Shown here: one piece after another, positions 57,958-64,000 of the stretch
Position numbering within the stretch: position 1 is the stretch's first letter
Layout: each line of letters opens with the position of its first letter
Source of the DNA: Methanobrevibacter arboriphilus JCM 13429 = DSM 1125
GTDB taxonomy: Archaea; Methanobacteriota; Methanobacteria; Methanobacteriales; Methanobacteriaceae
Length of the DNA stretch: 64,000 nt
Direction: 5' to 3'
Assembly: GCF_002072215.1 (NCBI RefSeq)
Contig: NZ_JXMW01000004.1
Coordinates: forward strand, 12,501 to 76,500
The notes under the pieces: generated by a model
Told to the model about the DNA's origin: nothing
Databases searched by the model: none
Seen by the model: only the letters and a program-made list of their open reading frames with translations
Made by a program: the position numbers and the translations under genes

Positions 57958-58501
57958 TTTTAATCCTCCGAATGTATGATATTATATTAAATAATATATA
58001 TAAATATTATTAGAATTACTAAATATGATTGAAATTACTCTATTATTTATAGAATAATTTTTTATTAAGAAATTCATTATTAATTGAATGATTTTTTAAA
58101 TTATTTAATAATAATTTGTCACATTATGATTTTTTATGATTATATATGGATTAATAATCAATAATATACATCTAATTATATCAGTCTAAATTTATCATTA
58201 AATAATTAATATCAACAATTATTTTAACTTAGGATTGTTAATATTAACAATATAAATATGTTTTTATTAATATTTAAAATTTTTGATAACTAATAAAATT
58301 TGAAATTTAAAAATTTATAAAAAAGTCGAAAAACAAGAAAATAATTAATTCTTATATGTTCCTCTTAAAAAACCAATGAATAACTAAAAATCAAAAGTTA
58401 AGCATATAACTATACAAAAAAAATAAAAAGAGAGGAAAAATATTTGAATAAAAAATTTACAATCAAAACAATGAATAATAAATAATTAAATAACAGAAAT
58501 T
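57958..58501. other. Intergenic region with a palindrome
   Basis: No gene is visible. A perfect 18-bp palindrome lies at 58234-58251. Other sequence is AT-rich without arrays. Confidence 0.4.
58234..58259 (-). promoter_or_regulatory. Putative TATA box with an 18-bp palindrome
   Basis: ATTGTTAATATTAACAAT (58234-58251) is a perfect palindrome. On the minus strand it directly follows a TATA-like ATATTTATATT (58260-58250). The order TATA box then palindrome is the same as at 989-1017, though the half-sites differ. If it belongs to the thioredoxin-like gene the leader would be about 280 nt, so the link is uncertain. Confidence 0.3.
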
Positions 58502-59023
58502 TTAATCGTCTAGTTGATCTAAATCATCTACTTGATCAAAATTTCCCATAGCAATAGCAATTCCATCAATAAGTAAGCTGATACCTAAAATTATAGATAC
58601 ATAAATTGGGCTTAACAATGCGAAATATCCAAGAACTATAGTAATAATACCTAATAGGGCCATTAAAGCCGCAGATGCTTTTGTCATCATTATGTTTCTG
58701 GTGAATAAACCTATAATACCAGATAATAATAACATAAAACCAATTATATATAAGTATAATCCCACTAAAAGATCAAATATCAATATATTTCCTAAAAGAA
58801 TTATTCCTACAATAATACCAAAAATACCCAATATTACATGAGCAATAGAACTTCCTTTACTTATTGACCATAAGTTTGATCCAAGAATGATATAATAAAT
58901 ACCTAAAATTAAAATCCCAATTCCAGCTATAATAGATAAAACAAACTGACTCATAAATGGGAAAATCATAATTATAAGACCAAGAATAATTGCCACTATT
59001 CCTACAACATTTTTATTTTCCAT
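58502..59023 (-). CDS. DUF308 (HdeD-like) membrane protein
   Basis: This 173-residue protein has six predicted transmembrane helices in three hairpins and little else. GIVAIILGLIIMIFPF at the N-terminus and the repeated LLSGIIGLFTRN pattern fit the DUF308/HdeD family, which is common in methanogens and linked to acid stress in bacteria; the archaeal function is unknown. The acidic tail FDQVDDLDQLDD faces the cytosol or outside. AAGG is exactly 7 nt before ATG. A paralogue lies upstream on the same strand (59325). Confidence 0.82.
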   Translation of the reverse strand: MENKNVVGIVAIILGLIIMIFPFMSQFVLSIIAGIGILILGIYYIILGSNLWSISKGSSIAHVILGIFGIIVGIILLGNILIFDLLVGLYLYIIGFMLLLSGIIGLFTRNIMMTKASAALMALLGIITIVLGYFALLSPIYVSIILGISLLIDGIAIAMGNFDQVDDLDQLDD

Positions 59024-59324
59024 ATAAACACCTTCATTAATATAATCAATATCTATACAATATAGTTATATATTAATCCCCTCTAATAACACAAATAATA
59101 TGTATATTTATATTTAATACTCTTAATAAATGTTTCCATGAGAAATGTATAAAATGAAACAAGGAAAAAAGAGAAATGTTTAAACAATAAAATTCACAAG
59201 ATTAAAGTATATAAATTAAAAAATAATTAAAAATTAGATAAAAAGATAAAAAGATAATTAAAAAGATAATTTAAAGCACAAATTAAAACAATATCTAAAA
59301 ATAAAAATTTAAGAACAGATTTTT

Positions 59325-59840
59325 TTATTTTTCTTCAGAATCAATCTTTTTATCTTTTGATTCTAAAATTAAAGAAATTCCCTCAATTATCAAAGCTATT
59401 CCAATAATGAGTGCTAAGTATAATGGATTTTCAAATATTAAATTAGCAAAAATTAAAAGAACAATACCAAATACAAAGAACAAAAATGAAGATATTTTTG
59501 ACATATTCTTTTTATTATTAATTATTCCAGCTATACCAAATATTATCATTAAAAACCCAATTATATACAATAAGAAGCTAGAAGTATATAAAAATAGTGG
59601 GAAATTACCTGTTAGAACAAGTCCAAAAAAGAATGCAAACAATCCAACTAAAACATACAAAATACAGGTTGCTTTATTCTCATTCCAATGTTGAATACCT
59701 CTAATTATCCAATAAATAGCTAAAATACAGACAGATAAACCAGAAGCAACTACAAGAAATCCAACACTAAGAAGAGGAAATACAATTACTATAATCCCAA
59801 GAATAAATGCTATTATTCCTATAATTATTTTATTTTCCAT
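59325..59840 (-). CDS. DUF308 (HdeD-like) membrane protein, paralogue
   Basis: This 171-residue protein has the same six-helix layout as the 58502 protein and clear similarity in the first helix (IIGIIAFILGIIVIVFPL) and the middle (LYIIGFLMIIFGIAGIINN). The tail is charged (ESKDKKIDSEEK). GG occurs 7 nt before ATG. The two genes are tandem duplicates separated by 301 bp of A-rich spacer with no further features. Confidence 0.82.
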   Translation of the reverse strand: MENKIIIGIIAFILGIIVIVFPLLSVGFLVVASGLSVCILAIYWIIRGIQHWNENKATCILYVLVGLFAFFFGLVLTGNFPLFLYTSSFLLYIIGFLMIIFGIAGIINNKKNMSKISSFLFFVFGIVLLIFANLIFENPLYLALIIGIALIIEGISLILESKDKKIDSEEK

Positions 59841-60097
59841 TATTTCACCAAAATAAATATTAAAATATTATAAATTAAACCATCAATGCAAATATATCAA
59901 ATAAGAAATATAAATCAATGCAATATAAGTAGATAAGAAATACAAGTAAGAAGTATAACTAAATGAAATATAAATCAATGCAAATGTAAATAACTGAGAA
60001 TATAACTAAATGAGAAATGTAAATAAATGAGAAAATATAATTAGTTAAAATATAATTAATTAAAAAATAATTAATTAAAAGATTAAATAATAATAAA

Positions 60098-60397
60098 TTA
60101 ACCTCCTCCTTCAGCACCACCAGAAGTTAATGAAGGTTCTTCAAAATCATGATTCCTTTCTTTAAGCTCATCAACATTGAATTTTTTATCTTTGAAATCT
60201 TTATCTTTAATATTATCTTCATCAACAATTTCAATTACATCTTCAGAATACCATAGATTTGGTTCTTCCATTTTAGCCCAACCAATGCCTTCTTCATCAG
60301 TTTTTAAATCTACAACATTACCAATAGTCCCAGTTCCAGTATAACGAATATAAAAGCCAATTTCGATAGTTCTTCCTCTTGCATCTTTAATGTTCAT
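60098..60397 (-). CDS. DUF2098 family protein
   Basis: This protein of about 99 residues matches the methanogen DUF2098 family: NIKDARGRTIEIGFYIRYTG, GTIGNVVDLKTDEEG and LWYSEDVIEIVD are typical. The function is unknown; the small beta-rich core suggests an SH3-like or PRC-like fold. ATG 60397 is preferred to TTG 60418 because AGG GATTTT precedes it and the family begins at MNIKDARG. The C-terminus is charged and ends SGGAEGGG. Confidence 0.8.
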   Translation of the reverse strand: MNIKDARGRTIEIGFYIRYTGTGTIGNVVDLKTDEEGIGWAKMEEPNLWYSEDVIEIVDEDNIKDKDFKDKKFNVDELKERNHDFEEPSLTSGGAEGGG

Positions 60398-60418
60398 AAA
60401 ATCCCTACTAAAAATCAA

Positions 60419-60812
60419 ATTAATAATAAAATTAGTCGTATTATTAAAATTAACATAAGATAATGTAAGATAATTTAATTGATAATTTAAGCTATATAAA
60501 TTAGTATAGTTATGTAACTTAATATAACTTAATATAAATTAATATAAAATAATACAATAAAAATTTACTTAAATATTAATCAAAGATTTAATTAAATAAT
60601 AAGCTTTAGCTAAATAATAAAGATTAAATAAATAAAAAATTAGCTAAATAATATTAACAGTAAAAACTTAGCTAACTAATAAATAGTTAGCTAAATAATA
60701 TTAGCTAGTAAAAACTTAGCTAATTAATAAAAGTTAACTAAATAATAAGATTTAACTAGATAATAACCTTAATTCTAACTTTTTTTATTCTAAATAATTT
60801 TATTTTAAAAAA
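60419..60812. repeat. Intergenic spacer with a 47-bp tandem repeat
   Basis: TAGCTAAATAATATTA begins at 60641 and recurs at 60688, with a degenerate third copy at 60735 (TAACTAAATAATAAG); the period is exactly 47 bp. The array covers about 60641-60770. Shorter TAGCTAAATAATAAAGATTA units precede it. No gene is seen. Confidence 0.7.
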
Positions 60813-61037
60813 TTATTTATTCTCAATATTTATTTTCAATAAAACATAATCCCCAATACTTTTAATGTTGTCAAAATGGACTAAAACTTCATCATGAGAA
60901 AAAATGTTTTTCTTTAAAGAAACAACTATCTTATTTATTTGACCACTTGTTTCATTAAAATCAACATCAGTAACTTTTCCAATGTCCATTGCATCAATAT
61001 CGAGTACTTGCATCCCTAATAAGTCTTTAATTCTCAT
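60813..61037 (-). CDS. PRC-barrel domain protein
   Basis: This 74-residue protein is a single PRC barrel: MRIKDLLGMQVLDIDAMDIG, the GKVTDVDFN strand, and a conserved IKSIGDYVLLK end. Such small proteins are widespread in euryarchaea and may bind RNA or act in ribosome-related processes; the exact role is unknown. GGAGGGGTTAA precedes the ATG. Confidence 0.88.
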   Translation of the reverse strand: MRIKDLLGMQVLDIDAMDIGKVTDVDFNETSGQINKIVVSLKKNIFSHDEVLVHFDNIKSIGDYVLLKINIENK

Positions 61038-61544
61038 TTAACCCCTCCAATAATAAAAAATATTAAAAGTTACTAAGCCTATTAAAAAGATATTAAAAAA
61101 TTACTAAAAAATCTATTATTAAATTGATAAATTATTAACATTAATATTATCAATAAATCCTTAATATCAATATCTTTTGGATTAATAATTATCTTTGCAA
61201 TATATTTTTTAATATTTTATAATAATCTCTTTTTTAGTTTTAATATCTTTTTTATATAATAATTATAATAAATATTGTATTAAAAATATATATAATTATC
61301 TATATTATCTAAAAAACTTATTAAAACTAAAAAATCAAATAAAAAGTTTAAAATAAAAAAATTAAAATCAATATGAATTTTATGTAAAAATAAATATTTA
61401 AAGTAAATATACTGATTGAAGTAAATATATTATTTAAAACAACTATATTAACGTTATCTATAAATGAAATGTATATTATTATAAATGAAATTTTTATTAT
61501 TTTATATAAAGCTCAAATAATCTTATATAATGTTGGAATATTAT
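61038..61544. other. Intergenic spacer
   Basis: No gene or clear repeat is visible in about 500 bp. Very AT-rich sequence, with AAGTAAATATA units near 61400-61430, could hold the PRC-barrel promoter. Confidence 0.35.
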
Positions 61545-61895
61545 TTACTTTGTTCTTTTGATTATTATCCCATTGTTGAAATCTTTTTCTTGATTTGTTT
61601 CTAATCTTATAGCTTCTCTTTCTAAAAGATAAGTTTCCCAAATATTATTTAATTTCTCTCGAAATTCTTCATATTTTTTCATTTTATTGTTTCTATTAAT
61701 TTCATCTAATTGATTTATAAGAGGGATTAAATCACCTTCTATTAAGTTAATTGTCTCCCACTCATCAGAATTAAATAATAATTTATATTTTGTAAAATAC
61801 ATTACATTAGTACCCTCTAAACTGAATATTAATTCCAGTTCTAAGGTTTCACCATTAAAAAATATTGAATATGTGTTTTTATTATGATTATCCAT
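61545..61895 (-). CDS. Hypothetical protein
   Basis: This 116-residue protein is not recognised. The first 65 residues have a beta-strand pattern (YSIFFNGETLELELIFSLEG). The rest is a charged helix (INRNNKMKKYEEFREKLNNI) and a short basic tail. There is no signal peptide or membrane segment, so it is probably cytosolic. GTGAAAAA precedes the ATG with the local spacing. It stands alone between spacers. Confidence 0.6.
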   Translation of the reverse strand: MDNHNKNTYSIFFNGETLELELIFSLEGTNVMYFTKYKLLFNSDEWETINLIEGDLIPLINQLDEINRNNKMKKYEEFREKLNNIWETYLLEREAIRLETNQEKDFNNGIIIKRTK

Positions 61896-62100
61896 TTTTT
61901 CACATACTTTTATATTTATAATGTGTAATTTTTATTTTATATAATATAATGTCTACTTTATATGTACTGTCTATTTTTATATAATATCTACTTTTAATGT
62001 AATGTCTATTTTATAATATCTACTTTATATCTAATGTCTATTTTATATAATGTCTACTTTATAATATCTATTTATGTATAATGTCTATTATGTGCACTGC
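61896..62100. repeat. Irregular TGTCTA repeat spacer
   Basis: From about 61948 to 62095, AATGTCTATTTTATATAATG, TGTCTACTTTATA and related units occur about nine times with irregular spacing. On the minus strand this follows the hypothetical gene's promoter side. No coding function is likely. Confidence 0.6.
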
Positions 62101-62814
62101 TTATTTCATGAAACCTTTTGGGGCATCCATTAGCTGTTTATCATAAATTCTTTTATATTCTTCAATGATTAAGTCTCCAGAAGATGTGCCTATTCTATCA
62201 GCTCCTGAACTAATTAATCTAATTGAAGTTTTATAATCTTTTACTGCTCCAGAAGCTTTAATTTTAATATTTGGAGCAATTTTTCTCATTAAAACAATGT
62301 TTGCAGCTTTTGGACTTTGCCCACTCATTCCAGTTGATGTTTTTATATAATCTGCTCCAGCATCTCTGATTATTTCACTTATTTTAATGATTTCTTCATC
62401 ATTTAAATGTTCAGCTTCTATTATAACCTTAAGGATTTTACCATCAGTTACTTTCCTCACCATTTCAATTTCTTTAGTTATTGTATCATAATCTTCGGAT
62501 TTAAAAGCTTGAATATTAACAACCATGTCTATTTCATCTGCTCCAGATTTTATAGCTATTTCTGCTTCTTTTTCTTTTGATTCAGGGGCTGTAAATCCTA
62601 AAGGAAAACCTACTACAGTTACTACTTTAATTTCAGTATCTTTTAAAAGATTTTTTGCATATTCAACAAAATAAGGAGATACAACAACTGCACAAAAACC
62701 ATATTCCTTAGCTTTTTTAGCTAAATGTTCTATATCTTCTTTTTTTGCAAGATTATTTAAATTTGTATGCTCTATTTTAATAGCTAACTCTTCAGAAGAA
62801 TTTATTTTCATCAT
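62101..62814 (-). CDS. deoC: Deoxyribose-phosphate aldolase
   Basis: This TIM-barrel aldolase of about 237 residues interconverts 2-deoxyribose 5-phosphate with acetaldehyde and glyceraldehyde 3-phosphate. The Schiff-base lysine lies in YIKTSTGMSG and the second active-site lysine in IKASGAVKDY. EIDMVVNIQAF and the phosphate-binding DRIGTSSG end also fit. ATG at 62814 is used; the GTG at 62823 overlaps the AGGTG ribosome-binding site. The gene is solitary. Confidence 0.92.
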   Translation of the reverse strand: MMKINSSEELAIKIEHTNLNNLAKKEDIEHLAKKAKEYGFCAVVVSPYFVEYAKNLLKDTEIKVVTVVGFPLGFTAPESKEKEAEIAIKSGADEIDMVVNIQAFKSEDYDTITKEIEMVRKVTDGKILKVIIEAEHLNDEEIIKISEIIRDAGADYIKTSTGMSGQSPKAANIVLMRKIAPNIKIKASGAVKDYKTSIRLISSGADRIGTSSGDLIIEEYKRIYDKQLMDAPKGFMK

Positions 62815-63154
62815 AATTATCACACCTACTTTATTTATTCTTAATCAGATCTATTTTATTATTTTTATTTAATCAAATCTATTATTTTTATTTTTAATCG
62901 GATTTGATTTATTATTTTTATATTTCATTGGATTTATTTTATTAATTATATTTTTAATTATCATTAAAAATTAATTATAGTAATAATTATAATAATTATA
63001 ACATTTTATAATAATTATAACAATTATACTATTTTATATAGTTTATAATATATTTTATAATAGTTTATAATAGCATATAATATTCTATAATAGTTTATAA
63101 TGGTTTATAATAACCTATAATAGTTTATATTAAATTATATTAAAATATATTAAA
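62815..63154. repeat. Intergenic spacer with AT repeats
   Basis: From about 63020 to 63145, units of ATAATAGTTTATA and variants repeat about ten times (period about 11-14 bp), directly after the Elp3 stop on the minus strand. Near 62850-62935 ATCTATTATTTTTATTTTTA-type units repeat three times. No gene is visible. Confidence 0.55.
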
Positions 63155-64000
63155 TTATATCAATTTTTTTACCATATAAGGACCTTCTAGTTCATATCCA
63201 AACTTACAGTAATAATTTCTAGCTCCTATTCCACTAATTATTACCATCTTATCTTTACTATTTTTAATAGCTATTTCTTCAGCTTTTTTAAGGAGTTTTT
63301 CTCCAAAGCCTGTGTGCTGACCAATATTTTTTCCTTTTGATCCTATTTCTAGCATATTTCCATAAACATGAAGTTCTCTAACTATTGCTGTTGATTTTGT
63401 AATTTCTTTTCTATGAGCTTTCTCTGATGGGAATCTTAATCTTAAAAAACCAGCTATGGTTTCTTCCATATCATCTTCAAAAGATAAGAAAATTTCTCTA
63501 CCCCCAGTAGCTTCATATTCCTCTTTAAATAGTTTAAAATCATTATAATTTAATTTTAAGTCTTTTTTTGATTTATTTATTTTATGCCCTATCTCTCTGC
63601 ATCTTATACAGTTACAGTTCACTTCTTCCTCCTCAAGTTTATTATAAACAAGCTCTCCAAGGTTTGATTTTTTAACTCCTGCTTCTATTAATTTAGCTGG
63701 AATATCTCTTTGGATTCGCATCGTTCTTACCCATTTTGGAAGAATTTTTTTAATTTTAACAATTAAATCTACAGCTTCTTCATCTGTATAAGGAGTATAT
63801 TCTCCTTTTTTCCATAAATCATATAATTTACTTCCTTTTGTTACAAGACAGGGGTAAATTTTTAACATATCTGGTTTGAAGTTTGGATTTTCAAACAATG
63901 CTTTAAACATTTCATAATCTTCATCAGGAGTTTGGAGTAATCCTGGCATAAGATGCATAGCTACTTTAATTCCAGAATCTCTAAGTATCTGATTTGCATT
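63155..64000 (-). CDS. elp3: tRNA uridine(34) acetyltransferase Elp3, C-terminal part
   Basis: The frame runs off the right edge; 282 C-terminal codons are present, including 14 before the first ATG. The sequence begins in the radical SAM domain ([11 protein letters not shown]) and continues to a C-terminal GNAT acetyltransferase domain (about the last 130 residues; [34 protein letters not shown]). [12 protein letters not shown] Cys group lies between. Elp3 adds a carboxymethyl-type group to wobble uridine in tRNA. The N-terminal part and cluster motif lie outside the window. Confidence 0.92.
   Translation of the reverse strand, partial: NANQILRDSGIKVAMHLMPGLLQTPDEDYEMFKALFENPNFKPDMLKIYPCLVTKGSKLYDLWKKGEYTPYTDEEAVDLIVKIKKILPKWVRTMRIQRDIPAKLIEAGVKKSNLGELVYNKLEEEEVNCNCIRCREIGHKINKSKKDLKLNYNDFKLFKEEYEATGGREIFLSFEDDMEETIAGFLRLRFPSEKAHRKEITKSTAIVRELHVYGNMLEIGSKGKNIGQHTGFGEKLLKKAEEIAIKNSKDKMVIISGIGARNYYCKFGYELEGPYMVKKLI

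Noticed and set aside
1-64000. CRISPR array
   Set aside because: The many tandem repeats have short AT-rich units without unique spacers of regular length, so none qualifies.

Overview
The window is very AT-rich archaeal DNA from the Methanobacteriaceae, most likely a Methanobrevibacter-type methanogen. The evidence is: pseudomurein-binding repeat (PMBR) proteins, which imply a pseudomurein wall; large adhesin-like proteins with right-handed beta-helix repeats; archaeal-type shikimate kinase, S17e, Hel308, a DUF2098 protein and Elp3; an ExoIII protein that aligns end to end with remembered Mth212 of Methanothermobacter; and GGAGG/GGTG ribosome-binding sites at a very regular distance from the start codon. 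I found no tRNA, rRNA, CRISPR array, insertion sequence or prophage genes.

Layout. 1-5.5 kb: the N-terminal part of an acetate-family transporter, a radical SAM protein with an unusual Cys motif, a MalY-type PLP enzyme, a SAM methyltransferase and a coiled-coil membrane protein. 5.7-41.4 kb: a surface-protein island, almost all on the minus strand. It holds beta-helix adhesins (5715, 16079 frameshifted, 22038, 29578, 34434, 39473), PQQ-type propeller proteins with chitobiase-like, PKD and CARDB modules (32073, 35833), and two PMBR proteins (12378, 19737). One PMBR protein carries both an M14-like metallohydrolase domain and a transglutaminase-like Cys-His-Asp domain. A plus-strand MoxR/VWA pair (26295-28460), a flavoprotein and a 4Fe-4S protein sit inside the island. 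41.8-64 kb: mostly housekeeping genes, including NADP-type glutamate dehydrogenase, ExoIII plus a decayed 3' copy, shikimate kinase-chorismate mutase-S17e, SppA, PIMT, a third PMBR protein, Hel308, MoaC, a GT4 glycosyltransferase, CbiD, a thioredoxin-like protein, two DUF308 membrane proteins, DUF2098, PRC-barrel, DeoC and partial Elp3.

Main unexpected observation: four minus-strand genes (gdhA, exoA and two PMBR proteins) appear to start at ATT. In each, ATT lies exactly 7 nt after the GG of a strong Shine-Dalgarno sequence, the same spacing used by many ATG genes here. With ATT starts, gdhA becomes 447 aa and exoA 257 aa, the lengths expected for their families.

Other points of interest: a 22-bp perfect palindrome just after a TATA box, a bifunctional candidate wall hydrolase, a Cys-rich extracellular domain on a PMBR protein, a 693-bp internal duplication in an adhesin, several decayed gene fragments, and many short tandem repeats (15, 47, 80 and 86 bp) between genes and once inside cbiD. 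Family assignments rest on motif recognition from memory; no database search was run.
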